A stretch of DNA of 64,000 bases from Ochotona curzoniae (lineage: Eukaryota > Chordata > Mammalia > Lagomorpha > Ochotonidae): the NCBI RefSeq assembly GCF_017591425.1, contig NW_024467121.1, forward strand, positions 18,550,707 to 18,614,706, in the 5' to 3' direction. Shown in pieces: positions 38,501-43,136 of this stretch. How positions within the stretch are numbered: position 1 is the stretch's first letter; every line of letters begins with the position of its first letter. A model generated the notes under the pieces. It did not search any database. It was not told the DNA's origin and worked only from the letters and a program-made list of their open reading frames with translations. Made by a program: the position numbers and the translations under genes.

Positions 38501-41159
38501 GATGGCAGAAACTCCATGTAGTGAGTCTGTGCTGCTTCCTGGAAGCTGCCGATGTTTGAAGCCAGTCCTCGTGAGACATCTCATCTTTCCTGAAATGCCA
38601 TTAACCCAGGTGGTGAAGGATGCTAAATGCAAATCAGGCTCAGCAAGTCTTGGTCCTCGGGCGTGTCATGTTATACACACACACACATGATTGAGGCATG
38701 GTAGCTGTACACTTAGGGGAAAAAGCTAATCTACTGTTAAGAGCAAAGCCATACAAATATGAATGTTGCTGTGAGGACAAACCCAGAGGAGCAAATATAA
38801 AAAGAGCCAAGAAGCCTTTCTCTGCCACAGGTGACACAGGTCTTGGCAGTCCCCAGGGCTGGCTTATGTTTCTTGGCACTGTGAGCTTGGGGCTGGGCCA
38901 GTGTCTGGTCAGAGGTGCCTGGCTGCAGCTAGCCACAGCCCTACCTGCTCAGCGTTTGCTGCCTGAGGCCAGAGTTATGGGATTGCTTCCCTGTGTTCTC
39001 AGACTAGGAGGTAGCAAGTTGTTTCAGAAGTGGCTTCTTTAGAAATATCCCCTCTGTATGCTATCAAAATTTATCACTGATGCTGTGTAAATGTAGCAAC
39101 TGTTTTGCTGGAGTGAATGTAAACAGAGATTGCATTAAGCTTTAAAGGAAACTGGGCACTTCCACACTTCTCTACCCTTTGCCACAGCCTTTCCGCAGTC
39201 AGAGGTGGAGCTGTTGGAGCTGCCGGCGCTTGCCCGCATGGGCTCTGCCTGGTACCCTCCTGGAGTTGTTGCAGTGACTGCCCTGTGAAATGGATCTCTC
39301 CCACCATAGCGAGGGAGCCATGGGCTGAGATCACCCTATTTCCTGCTTGGATTTTTCTAACCTAAGATTCTCCTGTGACTTGGGGCAGGAATTGAAACAT
39401 GTGCCTTTGCCTGGTCCCTCCTGGCACCTTCACAGATGATGTTCCCCTTCACCCCGAGTCTACCCTCTGCAGCTCTTCCTCAGGTGGTACCCGGAGGAGC
39501 TGCCTTTTGAAATGAGTGATGAGATGTTAGGAGTGTTTCTGGCCTTGGATGGAGTCTGGTTTCACACCATACTTTTTCCTTTTTGTCCCACAGGGGAAGG
39601 TGTGGCTCATTGACTTTAATCCATTTGGTGAAGTCACAGACTCATTACTGTTCACTTGGGAAGAACTCATCTCTGGGAAAAACCTGAAGGGTGATTTTAG
39701 CGAAGGAGACAGTCAGGAGCAGGTAAGAGATCCGAAGGAGACTGTGAAGGAATGCCAACTGTGCGCTTGTGCTTCACATACAGTAAGCCCTGACCCGCAG
39801 CTCTGGGAGAGCCCTTGAGCACGGGGCTCCCTCCGTGTTCCTGTAACACTGGAGGCTGGGGATGACAAAGGGACACGTACTCCCATGTAAGATTGATGAC
39901 AGCAGTGGATGGCCTGAGCCCACTGTCCCAAGGGGCGGCAGATACAAGCCCGTCTGCAAGACGCGTTGCTTGCGCAGCACTCATGGACTGGCCAGCTCTC
40001 CTATAGGACACATTTTCAGATACATTTACTTCTAGTGATTATGTAACATGATGTTTAACCGCAGTGGCTTCTTTCACTTTAGGTTCTTCTTTAGCTAGTA
40101 CAAAAAGGAATATAGAGTTAAGATTGTTATCTCAGAATCTTTTATAGTTCAGGAAATTCATCCAGGGGCCACTGTCATGACACAGCAGGTTAGGAAAAGC
40201 CAGCAGCCCATATTGGAGTGCCGGTTCCAGTCCTGGCTGCCTCTCTTCCAGTCTAGCTCCCTACTAATGTACCTGGGAAAATAGCAGCACCAGGTCTCTC
40301 TCTTTCGCTCTCTTTCAAATAAACGCCTTAAAAAAAAAAAAGACCCAACACCCCGTCCCACTCCATCCCCTGTGGAAAAAAATGGCCTGTAGCTGTTCCT
40401 TTTTCCTTGTAAAGGATTCTCCAGCCTTCCGCTGCACCACCAGTGAAGTCACTGTGCAGCCCAGCCCTTACCTGAGCTACCGACTGCCTAAGGACTTCGT
40501 GGACCTCTCCACAGGGGAAGATGCCTACAAGCTGATAGACTTTCTTAAGCTGGTAAAGTATATGAGTGTTTAGGATGCTGGTCATCTTGGCACACTGGGT
40601 TCCAGGTTAGGTAAATGTTTAGTGTTTTGCTTTAGCCCTATACCACCCAACTAGATTTTTATTTGATCATCAATTTAAGAAATAGACTCATTTTAGGGTG
40701 CATCATTTTAGAATGAAATATTCAGTGTGACCTGAAGACATAAATTATTGATTAAAATGACATTGTTTTGTGATATTCATGGGGTTTTAAGAAATTTCCA
40801 TATCGCTTGTAACTTTGAAGTGAGTCTATATGATGTTTTGGGGCTCTTCAAAGATCCAGTGTCTGATGTGGTTGCCCCTGTGGGAGTTAGGGGTGTGTGC
40901 TTTTCCGTGTGGGAGTGTGTTTAGCAAGAGAGGGTCCTTTGCTCAGGAGACCTGATGAGAAACTAGCGTAATGAATGACTACAGCACGTGTGTCTTTACA
41001 TGATCATGTCCCAGCACAGCTTTTGCCAAGACTTCTAGAAAACTACGCTTGCTATCAGAAAAAGTGATCTTGGTTGAGCACACGTCCCAGTTAGAATGAG
41101 TAGTTTTAATGTACTCTTGTTTCATTTGACAGAAAAGAAGTCAGCAAGAGGATGACTGA
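3208..41159 (+). CDS. CDC123: CDC123, translation initiation factor eIF2 assembly chaperone; 11 of its coding exons (3' part of gene)
   Basis: Joined coding segments: 3208-3265, 3524-3556, 12303-12398, 15095-15201, 24538-24586, 27106-27181, 28975-29097, 30388-30416, 39594-39722, 40415-40552, 41133-41159. They total 865 nt: 1 nt completing codon 49, 287 codons (residues 50-336) and a TGA stop. The length equals that of human CDC123 (336 aa) minus its first 49 residues, so no indel is implied. CDC123 is a cytosolic ATP-grasp-fold protein that binds domain 3 of eIF2 gamma and promotes joining of the gamma and alpha subunits, which is needed for translation initiation and cell-cycle progression. 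Visible hallmarks are [12 protein letters not shown] (Lys104), VFDIYRD (Asp233) and WLIDFNPFG (Asp246, Asn248), the ATP/Mg-binding residues of the family. Every intron begins GT and ends AG. The N-terminal exons lie before the window. Identification is from memory of the human protein, with very high similarity throughout. Confidence 0.97.
3524..3556 (+). CDS. CDC123: CDC123 coding exon, 33 nt (residues 69-79)
   Basis: Acceptor CATGCAG just before 3524, donor GTAAGA at 3557. Eleven whole codons read [11 protein letters not shown], continuing the acidic segment. The phase is 0/0 and the exon is 33 nt, so skipping it would keep the frame. Confidence 0.95.
3557..4206 (+). other. CDC123 intron, no recognised element
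   Basis: AT-rich intron start after the 33-nt exon. A T-run at 4117-4130 is the only low-complexity feature. Confidence 0.5.
4207..4533 (-). mobile_element. SINE (pika-like C type), full length
   Basis: TTTTTTAAGATGTATTTATT tail complement, CTCCCACATGGGTGCAGG, CCCGTATGGGATCCTGG, ending TGCACTGAGCCC. Flanked by ACTAACT at 4200-4206 and 4539-4545, a probable target duplication. Confidence 0.88.
4546..5659. other. Intron with an unassigned ancient repeat
   Basis: 4935-5245 (GCTGCTATAGTGAAATAACA, AATGTATTTCTCACATTGCA, GCCCTTATGACTTAATCTCT) resembles a very common mammalian interspersed repeat that I cannot name with certainty. The remainder looks unique. Confidence 0.4.
5660..5949 (+). mobile_element. 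SINE (C type)
   Basis: GGGCCTGGTGCTGTGGTCCAA head, TGGCCCAAGTCTTTGGGACC body and an A-run at 5940-5949. Confidence 0.8.
5969..6283 (+). mobile_element. SINE (C type), left arm of an inverted pair
   Basis: GGTGGGTTGGTGCAATGACT head, GATCCCATATGGACACCAGT, ending CCAATAAAAATAAAT. It joins tail-to-tail with the next element with no spacer. Confidence 0.88.
6284..6597 (-). mobile_element. SINE (C type), right arm of an inverted pair
   Basis: TTTTTTAGATTAATTTATTT, GGTCCCAAGGCTTTGGGCC, CCCATCTGGGATCCTGGCGC, ending TGATGACGCC. Confidence 0.88.
6633..6913 (+). mobile_element. SINE (older C type)
   Basis: TTCACTGTTGTGGCGTAGTG head and CCAGCTCCCTGCTAATGGCC body; short tail GTAAAATTTC. Confidence 0.75.
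6914..7388 (+). other. CDC123 intron, no recognised element
   Basis: AT-rich sequence without a recognisable repeat, exon or RNA gene. Confidence 0.45.
7389..7798 (-). mobile_element. L1 LINE 3'UTR, 5'-truncated insertion
   Basis: A T-run (7393-7413) is the complement of the poly-A tail. A C-rich tract (7465-7493) complements the G-rich polypurine tract typical of L1 3'UTRs. It shares ATGGTGGATTCCTCCACCTT and long stretches with 24931-25078 and 58653-59666. Confidence 0.82.
7802..7870 (+). mobile_element. SINE host copy, 5' part (split by a nested SINE)
   Basis: GGGCCTGAAGCAGTAGCCGA to GATCCCATATGGGCACTGG. It continues at 8220 after the inserted element. Confidence 0.88.
7875..8219 (-). mobile_element. 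Young SINE inserted inside another SINE
   Basis: Poly-T, AAGATTTATTTTTATT, GATCTTCCGTCCGATGATTC, GGCGCCCATATGGGATCCCG, ending CACCGCGCCGGGCCC. The host sequence TGGGCACTGGTTTT is present on both sides (7861-7874, 8220-8233). Preserved CpGs mark it as young. Confidence 0.93.
8220..8478 (+). mobile_element. SINE host copy, 3' part
   Basis: Starts with the second copy of the duplicated TGGGCACTGGTTTT, runs through CCATTCAGCTCCCTGCTTGT and ends in an A-rich tail. Confidence 0.88.
8841..9127 (-). mobile_element. SINE (C type)
   Basis: TTTTTTAAGATTTTTTTTTT, GGTCCCAAGGCTTTGGGTGG, CCCATATGGGATGGTGGTGC, ending AGGCCAGCCCC. Confidence 0.85.
9128..10712 (+). other. Unique CDC123 intron
   Basis: 1.6 kb without a recognisable transposon, the longest repeat-poor stretch of this intron. 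It contains a CTCF-like motif at 10488. Confidence 0.5.
10488..10502 (+). promoter_or_regulatory. CTCF-like binding motif
   Basis: CCAGTAGAGGGCAGC fits every position of the CTCF core CCASYAGRKGGCRS. It lies in repeat-poor intron sequence. The motif is seen; binding is inferred. Confidence 0.5.
10727..11051 (-). mobile_element. Young SINE, full length with target duplication
   Basis: Almost identical subfamily to 7875-8219, ending CACCGCGCCGGGCC. Perfect 14-bp duplication CAGAAATTACTTTT at 10713-10726 and 11052-11065. Confidence 0.95.
11066..11345 (-). mobile_element. Old SINE (C type)
   Basis: AAAGTTATTTATTTTTATTT, CTTCTGGTTCACTTCCCAAA, ending CCAAAAAACCGGCCCC. The younger SINE at 10727 inserted at its tail. 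Confidence 0.75.
11639..11733 (+). mobile_element. Short A-tailed insertion of unknown source
   Basis: 95 bp with an A-rich end (11697-11733), flanked by perfect 13-bp repeats GACAGCTGCATCC (11626-11638, 11734-11746). This is the layout of an L1-mobilised insertion, but I do not recognise its body. Confidence 0.5.
11758..12003 (+). mobile_element. Old SINE (C type)
   Basis: GCTTTGGTTCACTGTGGTGT head, CAACTGGGGAGTAAGCCAGC, A-rich tail to about 12003. Confidence 0.7.
12303..12398 (+). CDS. CDC123: CDC123 coding exon (residues 80-111)
   Basis: Acceptor CTCTGTAG before 12303, donor GTAGGA at 12399. It encodes 32 codons from [10 protein letters not shown] to [10 protein letters not shown], the start of the ATP-grasp domain. 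Lys104 and Trp107 of the ATP pocket are present. It follows the first long intron (8.7 kb), which is almost fully occupied by SINEs. Confidence 0.97.
12399..13406 (+). other. CDC123 intron around the tRNA half
   Basis: Mostly unique. 13090-13145 (TCCACCTGGGAGCTTGGTAG) resembles a MER5-type DNA transposon fragment, low confidence. Confidence 0.4.
13025..13061 (+). pseudogene. tRNA-Gly(UCC) 5'-half fossil
   Basis: GCGTTGGTGGTATAGTAATG then AGCCTAGCTGCCTTCCA matches the first 37 nt of mammalian tRNA-Gly-TCC with 3 differences (GG to AA in the D loop, one A to C). Similarity stops inside the anticodon loop; the T arm with box B is absent, so it cannot be transcribed as a tRNA. No clear target duplication was found. 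Confidence 0.72.
13407..13734 (-). mobile_element. SINE (C type)
   Basis: AAAATATATTTATTTTTATT, GAGTCCCAAGGCTTTGGGTC, ending TCATTGCACTGGCTCC. It carries a small internal insertion or duplication of GATCTTAC/GATCTTCT near 13462-13482. Confidence 0.85.
13880..14065 (+). mobile_element. L1 LINE 3'-end fragment, sense
   Basis: GGTTACCCTGATCTGATCAT, ACACTATATGCATGTGAATA, TTCACCATAAATGCATGCAA and TGTCAATTTTAAAA follow the end of old mammalian L1 3'UTRs. Confidence 0.65.
14245..14325 (+). mobile_element. Ancient mammalian repeat fragment (L2/MIR-like)
   Basis: TTCATTTATTTGTTATTTGT then GAGTGCCTAATATATGCTAG resembles the common TTTATTGAGTGCCTACTATGTGCC element. Family name uncertain. Confidence 0.4.
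14455..14584. repeat. Compound pyrimidine microsatellite (CTTT)n(CT)n(CCCT)n(CCTT)n
   Basis: About 130 bp of pure pyrimidine on the + strand with four successive repeat units. It produces Leu/Ser/Phe-rich or Arg/Glu/Lys-rich frames that are not genes. No recognisable SINE tail adjoins it. Confidence 0.97.
14585..15094 (+). other. CDC123 intron, no recognised element
   Basis: Sequence between the microsatellite and the exon at 15095; nothing recognised except the acceptor. Confidence 0.45.
15095..15201 (+). CDS. CDC123: CDC123 coding exon (residues 112-147)
   Basis: Acceptor TTGTATAG before 15095, donor GTAAGT at 15202. It encodes [20 protein letters not shown] through DFTQ and two bases (CC) of the Pro147 codon. 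Phase 2 at the 3' end matches the next exon, which starts with A. Confidence 0.97.
15202..16837 (+). other. CDC123 intron with a probable old L1 fragment
   Basis: 15950-16310 (TCCACCTATATGTAATATAT, CTTAGGATAAATTGCTACTA, GTGGAATTATTGTG) resembles an antisense 3' end of ancient L1. The rest appears unique. Confidence 0.4.
16838..17168 (-). mobile_element. SINE (C type), full length
   Basis: TTTTAAAAAATATTTGTTTA, GGTCCCAAGGCTTTAGGCC, CCCATGTGGGATCCCAG, ending ATAGCGCTGGGCCC. Confidence 0.88.
17169..17566 (+). other. CDC123 intron, no recognised element
   Basis: AT-rich. Short internal repeats of TTTGACATTTT and ATCAAA at 17297-17360. Confidence 0.4.
17567..17868 (-). mobile_element. Old SINE (C type)
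   Basis: TTTTTTAAAAAAGATTTATT, TCTTTCAGGTCCCACCCGTG, ending CGTAATGCCACAACACC. Confidence 0.75.
18290..18570 (-). mobile_element. Old SINE (C type)
   Basis: TTTTTTTAAGTTTACTTATT, AGCAGCCAGAGCTGAATCAG, ending TTAACTTGCAGTGCTTCAAT. Confidence 0.65.
18595..18693 (+). mobile_element. SINE 5' piece of an element split by inversion
   Basis: GGGCCCAGCGCAGTAGCCTA to GCCCTGCATCCCATC, the first ~100 bp of a pika-type SINE, preceded by AAGAGTACAGTTCTT (18580-18594). The remainder of the element lies inverted at 18760-19002. Confidence 0.88.
18760..19002 (-). mobile_element. SINE 3' piece of the same element, inverted
   Basis: T-rich tail complement, CCCATTGGAAAGTCAGATAT through GGAGCTGGAAGGGAAGCAG. 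It stops where the + piece stops, with about 11 bp overlap. Preceded by AAGAATTGTACTCTT (18745-18759), the reverse complement of the left flank with one mismatch. Confidence 0.85.
19502..19815 (-). mobile_element. SINE (C type)
   Basis: AAAAAGATTTATTTATTTGA, GGTTCACTTCCCAGATGACC, CCCATATGGGAATTGGTGC, ending AGTTACACAGGCCCC. Confidence 0.82.
20413..20730 (-). mobile_element. SINE (C type), full length
   Basis: TTTTTTTTAAGATTTATTTA, CCCATATGGGATCCTGGCAT, ending TGTACCAGGCCC. ACATAAA occurs on both sides, a likely short target duplication. Confidence 0.88.
20823..21118 (-). mobile_element. SINE (C type)
   Basis: AAAAAAAATGTGTTTATACA, CCCATATGGAATGCTGGTGC, ending CACAGCACCAGCCCC. AAATCACAT near both ends. 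Confidence 0.8.
21119..23156 (+). other. CDC123 intron, largely unique
   Basis: Contains one MIR (21835-22020) and a (GTTT)n run at 21745-21773. 22700-23150 is C/T-rich and may be an ancient LINE remnant that I cannot assign. Confidence 0.45.
21835..22020 (+). mobile_element. MIR SINE fragment
   Basis: GGATTACTGCAGGGTTAAAT, AATATAAAGTGCTGTGTATG and ATGCCTGGCATGTATTTATT follow the 3' half of the MIR consensus. Confidence 0.7.
23157..23466 (-). mobile_element. SINE (C type)
   Basis: CAGATTTATTTTTGTTTGAA, TCCATCTGCTAGTTCACTCC, ending GTGCCACAGTGCTGCGCA. Confidence 0.78.
23467..24537 (+). other. CDC123 intron, no firm element
   Basis: 23480-23930 is pyrimidine-rich and contains CTTAGCCCTCCAAGTGATT-type text also seen at 22818-22832, which may reflect one ancient repeat family. 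Ends with the acceptor at 24537. Confidence 0.4.
24538..24586 (+). CDS. CDC123: CDC123 coding exon, 49 nt (residues 147-163)
   Basis: Acceptor TTCCTTCTAAAG before 24538, donor GTAAGA at 24587. It completes Pro147 and encodes [21 protein letters not shown] sits about 15 bp past the donor, and its target duplication begins at intron position +3. Confidence 0.96.
24603..24915 (-). mobile_element. SINE inserted next to a CDC123 splice donor
   Basis: GAAAGATTTATTTTATTTAT, AATTCACTCTCCAAATGGCC, ending ATCACAGTGCCAGCAGC. Its target duplication AAGAAACTCTTTTT starts at 24589, intron position +3; the second copy is at 24916. Confidence 0.85.
24931..25078 (-). mobile_element. L1 3'UTR, strongly 5'-truncated
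   Basis: TAATTACATTGCATCATCTG, ATGGTGGATTCCTCCACCTT, TTCAAATTCAGTCAAGATTC. About 150 bp of L1 tail. It is bounded by AAGAAACTTTTTT (24916, 25079). Confidence 0.82.
25092..27105 (+). other. CDC123 intron, mostly unique and AT-rich
   Basis: 26080-26165 resembles the ancient TTTATTGAGCACCT... repeat; 26745-26815 is a short SINE tail on the minus strand; 26180-26216 is an A-rich run. Ends in the acceptor at 27105. Confidence 0.45.
27106..27181 (+). CDS. CDC123: CDC123 coding exon (residues 164-189)
   Basis: Acceptor CTTTGTCTATAG before 27106, donor GTGAGT at 27182. It encodes [20 protein letters not shown] and ENKLL plus one base of Gly189. A + strand SINE starts about 30 bp past the donor. Confidence 0.97.
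27213..27507 (+). mobile_element. SINE (older C type)
   Basis: GGAGGCTGGTATAGCACAGT head, TTCCACTTCTGATCCAGTTC, tail AATAAATATATAAATA. It sits 31 bp downstream of a CDC123 donor. Confidence 0.82.
27560..27650 (-). mobile_element. Short ancient L1 3' fragment
   Basis: TTATGACTGAATAGTATTCC then ATTGTAGAAATACG matches a motif diagnostic of old L1 3'UTRs read antisense. Confidence 0.5.
27655..27671. repeat. Target-site duplication, left copy (U2 insert)
   Basis: GATATGTGCAATTATTA; identical copy at 27705-27721. Confidence 0.85.
27672..27704 (-). pseudogene. Truncated U2 snRNA retropseudogene
   Basis: The reverse complement begins ATCGCTTCTCGGCCTTATGG and is the first 33 nt of U2 snRNA with two substitutions. 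The 5' end is exact; the 3' end is cut early and there is no A tail. It is non-functional (lacks the Sm site and later stems). Confidence 0.9.
27705..27721. repeat. Target-site duplication, right copy (U2 insert)
   Basis: GATATGTGCAATTATTA, perfect 17-bp match to 27655-27671. Confidence 0.85.
27722..28974 (+). other. CDC123 intron, no recognised element
   Basis: Unique AT-rich sequence ending in the acceptor at 28974. Confidence 0.45.
28975..29097 (+). CDS. CDC123: CDC123 coding exon (residues 189-230)
   Basis: Acceptor ATCTTGGCAG before 28975, donor GTGAGT at 29098. It completes Gly189, then encodes [20 protein letters not shown] through [11 protein letters not shown] and one base of Phe230. 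The 71-aa open frame at 28968-29183 is this exon read through into the intron. Confidence 0.97.
29098..29534 (+). other. CDC123 intron, no recognised element
   Basis: Follows the donor GTGAGT; an A-run lies at 29119-29130. No repeat recognised. Confidence 0.45.
29535..29655 (+). mobile_element. SINE 5' half
   Basis: CATGCATTGGGCCTAGTGGA to GTAGACTCTGGGAGATAG; truncated, then followed by an opposite-strand SINE. Confidence 0.7.
29672..29950 (-). mobile_element. SINE (C type), head-truncated
   Basis: TTTTAAAGATTTAGACTTTT, poly-T, CTGATTCACTCCCTAGGTGG, ending AAGCCAGAACCGGTAG. It lacks the terminal tRNA-like segment. Confidence 0.8.
30388..30416 (+). CDS. CDC123: CDC123 micro-exon, 29 nt (residues 230-239)
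   Basis: Acceptor TTCTTTACAG before 30388, donor GTAAGT at 30417. It completes Phe230 and encodes VFDIYRDSR. Asp233 here is one of the metal-binding acidic residues of the ATP-grasp site. 29 nt is not a multiple of 3, so skipping would frameshift and remove the catalytic C-terminal part. Confidence 0.96.
30660..31548 (-). mobile_element. Ancient L1 3' end, antisense
   Basis: ACATATCCATCACCTCTAAT, CCACCATGTTGTACAATATA, TGGCTTATTTCACTTAACAT, AAGTAATATTCCATTATGC, CCATAGTGGTTACACTAG. Together these follow ~0.9 kb of an old mammalian L1 3'UTR in order. Confidence 0.85.
31905..32210 (+). mobile_element. SINE (older C type), full length
   Basis: GGGGCCAGCATTGTGGCATA head, TGGGAGACCTGGAAGAAGCT, tail CAAATAAATAAACCC. 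Confidence 0.87.
32228..32470 (+). mobile_element. Old SINE (C type)
   Basis: GGTACCAGCTCCTGACCGTA and GGCTTGGCTCAGCCCTGGGC; diverged, weak tail AATAATAAAGGGG. Confidence 0.6.
32636..32938 (-). mobile_element. SINE (C type)
   Basis: TTTCTTTTTGAGATTTTAAT, GAGTCCCAAGGACCTGAGCC, ending GCCATGGCACTAGCCTC. Confidence 0.82.
32985..33110 (+). mobile_element. Ancient mammalian repeat (L2/MIR-like)
   Basis: CTAACATTTATCAAGTCTGG, GACACTGTGCTTCTAACAGG, CTTCAAGGAGTTTGTATTCT, ACTGGGGTGATAGACATA; family not certain. Confidence 0.5.
33111..34049 (+). other. CDC123 intron, unique
   Basis: No transposon or conserved exon recognised. A-run at 33890-33903. Confidence 0.45.
34050..34351 (-). mobile_element. 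Old SINE (C type)
   Basis: AAAAGCTTATTTATGTTAAA, GTTTATTCCCCAAATGCC, ending GGATTGGCTTAGCCCC. Confidence 0.72.
34374..34706 (-). mobile_element. SINE (C type), full length
   Basis: TTTTTAAAAAAAGATTTATT, GGTCCCAAGGCTTTGGGCC, CCCATGTGGGATCCTGGTGT, ending ATCACACTGGGCCC. Confidence 0.9.
34799..35076 (-). mobile_element. SINE (C type)
   Basis: TATCTTTTATTTGAAGGGTA, TCTCCCACGTGGGTGCAGAG, ending TTACTCCACTGGAGCCC. The TC-rich stretch 34707-34798 lies between it and the previous SINE. Confidence 0.8.
35250..35443 (+). mobile_element. Old SINE, 5' portion weak
   Basis: CTCATTCTCTTAATTCTCCC then a tail CAAATAAATTGAATATATTA; strongly diverged. Confidence 0.5.
35452..35700 (+). mobile_element. Old SINE (C type)
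   Basis: GGGCTGTTCAGCTACCACTA head and GTTCAAGTCCTGGCTAACAC; tail lost near a TCTCTTTCTCTCTCTG segment. Confidence 0.5.
35745..36832 (-). mobile_element. Ancient L1 (or HAL1) 3' portion, antisense
   Basis: AATTTCTTGTATGTGCTTCC near 35858, CTGTGAACTCTTTATATCTT near 36429 and TTTAAATCTTTGATCTGTTT near 36658 occur in the order of an old L1 3'UTR/ORF2 end read backwards. Divergence is high. Confidence 0.6.
36833..37143 (-). mobile_element. Old SINE (C type)
   Basis: TTTTTAAAATTTTAACATAT, GGTCCCACACACTCGGGCC, ending CACAATACTGGCCC. Confidence 0.75.
37144..39593 (+). other. CDC123 intron, unique
   Basis: 2.4 kb almost free of recognisable repeats, GC-richer from 38500. Short (GT)n at 37888-37899 and (CA)n at 38671-38687. 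Chance ORFs of 60-114 aa on both strands show no family. Confidence 0.5.
39594..39722 (+). CDS. CDC123: CDC123 coding exon (residues 240-282)
   Basis: Acceptor TTTGTCCCACAG before 39594, donor GTAAGA at 39723. Its 43 codons read [20 protein letters not shown] through the acidic end ...GDSQEQ. Asp246 and Asn248 of the IDFNPF motif are the metal ligands. It lies after a 9.2-kb intron. Confidence 0.97.
39723..40164 (+). other. CDC123 intron, no recognised element
   Basis: Overlapping chance ORFs (for example 39697-40011 minus) extend from the exon into the intron and are not genes. Confidence 0.45.
40165..40344 (+). mobile_element. SINE with internal deletion
   Basis: GGGGCCACTGTCATGACACA head, TCTAGCTCCCTACTAATGTA, then directly the tail TTTCAAATAAACGCC and an A-run. 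About 110 bp of the usual body is missing. Confidence 0.8.
40415..40552 (+). CDS. CDC123: CDC123 coding exon (residues 283-328)
   Basis: Acceptor CCTTGTAAAG before 40415, donor GTAAAG at 40553. It encodes [20 protein letters not shown], then [20 protein letters not shown] and IDFLKL. Tyr replaces the human His in GEDAHKL. It is highly conserved through the C-terminal region. Confidence 0.97.
40553..41132 (+). other. CDC123: Last CDC123 intron
   Basis: 580 bp with no recognised repeat; acceptor TTTCATTTGACAG. Confidence 0.6.
41133..41159 (+). CDS. CDC123: CDC123 last coding exon and stop (residues 329-336)
   Basis: Acceptor TTTCATTTGACAG before 41133. It encodes KRSQQEDD then TGA (human KRNQQEDD, also 336 aa). 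The 3'UTR follows directly. Confidence 0.95.
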   Translation, partial: KRSQQEDD

Positions 41160-41375
41160 TGAGAGTGCTGGAGCTGAGGGCCGAGTTGAAGAGGAAACCT
41201 CTGCGGCTCTTTGGGAGGCTGGCCTGGACCCCGGCTCCTGCCCTCCCTGAAGCCTGGGGGCCAGCAGGCTGTCCGTCAGGGGCTTTTATATTCGGGTCTG
41301 TTCATTGGGAGGGGGGACATGGAAGGGCTTTGCTACTTGTACAAACAACATAATAAATATATCTTAAACACAGCA
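41160..41375 (+). other. CDC123: CDC123 3'UTR (approximate end)
   Basis: Short 3'UTR between the TGA and the first polyadenylation signal. The cleavage position is inferred to lie 10-25 nt after AATAAA. Open frames here (41159-41353, 41211-41471) are chance frames in the UTR. Confidence 0.75.
41352..41357 (+). terminator. CDC123: Polyadenylation signal AATAAA, CDC123
   Basis: First canonical AATAAA after the stop, about 190 nt downstream, followed by a T- and GT-containing region. It is most likely the main signal. Confidence 0.7.
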
Positions 41376-41799
41376 GATTGTCCTGTTCTGATAATAAACT
41401 GCTTTCTACAAAATACCTTGCCCTCCAGCTTGATGTGTTTAGATTCATCTGTGTTTCTCCTGCTGATATGATTGTAACCACCAGGAGGATGGGCAAGTTT
41501 GTGTTTGTGCTATACAAATGGATTTTGTCCTAATCATTATTTTTCCATATAAAGAATAGAATCTTATATGACCTTAGAAAATATATTTTCTACTTCGAGG
41601 ATTTTTATATAATTTTCCTTGCAATTTTGCTTCAGTTTAGCTATTGCCAAAAGAATATTTATCAAACTATCAAATAGTCATAAACTTCATAAGATAGCAA
41701 ACAACTTAATAAAAATATCACATTTACATGTAGTTTGACTTTTTAAAAAATATTGGAATACTGAGAAGGTATATACACTATTTCTTGTTTTTGTTTTTA
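41376..41799. other. Intergenic sequence downstream of CDC123
   Basis: AT-rich; nothing recognised beyond the second AATAAA. Confidence 0.45.
41393..41398 (+). terminator. CDC123: Second AATAAA, possible alternative CDC123 polyadenylation signal
   Basis: Another AATAAA 41 nt further on, in ATAATAAACTGC. It would lengthen the 3'UTR slightly if used. Confidence 0.4.
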
Positions 41800-42119
41800 A
41801 AGATTTATTTATTTTTATTGCAAAGTCAGAGATATACAGAGGAGGAGAGACAGAGGAAGATCTTCCATCTGATGATTCACTCCCCAAATGACCGCAATGG
41901 CCAGTGCTGTGCCAATCTGAAGCCAGGAGCCAGGAACTTCTTCCAGGTCTCCCACATGGGTGCAGGAACTGAAGGCTTAGGGCCATCCTCAACTGCTTTC
42001 CCAAGCCACAGGCAGGGAGGTGGATGGGAAGTGGAGCTGCTGGGATCAGAACCGGCACCCATATGGGATCCCGGGGCATTCAAGGCGAGGACTTTAGCCA
42101 CTAGGCCACTGTGCCAGGC
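41800..42119 (-). mobile_element. SINE (pika-like C type), full length
   Basis: TTAAAGATTTATTTATTTTT, GATCTTCCATCTGATGATTC, CCCATATGGGATCCCGGGGC, ending CACTGTGCCAGGC. ATACACT nearby on both sides. Confidence 0.9.
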
Positions 42120-43136
42120 TGCATACACTGTTTTTAAAGGCCTGTTGTTGATTTAACCATTATCCACGACACTGCTAAGTGCTGTGTTTGTATAGTTGAC
42201 CTTGCCAAGCAGCTTGAAGGAGATGGACATTAGAGCTTCCCAGTGTGTCTGTATAATGGGGAAAGAGTGTTCTACTCACTGAAGGTGTGTTTCTTAGCCT
42301 GTAATTACACACACGTGAGTGGTGCCTGTAGGATAAGAGAACGGAGTAAGACTCCCTGTTTCAGAGTCTGTAAGGCACAGTGTATACAAAAAGGAAGGAG
42401 AGAGTTTCTGTGTGGGGTAGCTCAACGCTATTGCTCTTTACAGTCACTTAATGTTAAGTACAAAGATGAAGCTGTGATGTTATCTTCCAGTCCATCAAAT
42501 GCCTTTTTTGAGATTAATGGTTTGAAGGTAAGGAGACTTCAAAAATATTTTTGTTTTATGTTAGCTGCTCATTGATCTTTATTATCCATGTTAAGGAATG
42601 GGGTATCATGAGTGTGTTTACTGTTTAGCTCTGGAAGCTGGTTTTGTCAAGATGGTACTTTACTGATTTAAAAAAAATGCAGGTACATTTGGTACCAAGT
42701 TGAAAACACTCAGTGTAGGGCAAAATTGTTGGTGTGAAACTCAAGGAGGTTTTTTTATTTTTTTCTGAAGGAATTAGGCAGCTCAACTCCTACATTGCTT
42801 TACAAAAATGTGGTTATCGCATTTTTACTTCATGCATTTAATTTTGGTTGGTTGTCTTGATGTGTTAAGCTTAGGAGAGTAAGCAGGAAATAGTTTCCTG
42901 TGTTCCAGTCTATCGATGCCTGCCTAGATAGTTCTGAATTCCTTGTGAGTTATCCTTTTATTGGCATCAGCTGTTCTGTCCTTCAGGGTGTGTCAGATTA
43001 GTGCCGCCTTGGCTTGTCTGAAGCCTGCCGTCTGAAGAGAAGGCTCTGGAACTGTTGATACTGAAAGGTCAGCTCAGTCACCTTGTCCTGTGGGCAGTGA
43101 CACACAGGGCAGGTTTCCTGAGTGCAGCAATCGCAT
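42120..43136. other. Intergenic, no recognised element
   Basis: A 110-aa open frame (42243-42575 +) shows no domain, signal peptide or repeat identity and is treated as chance. Confidence 0.45.
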
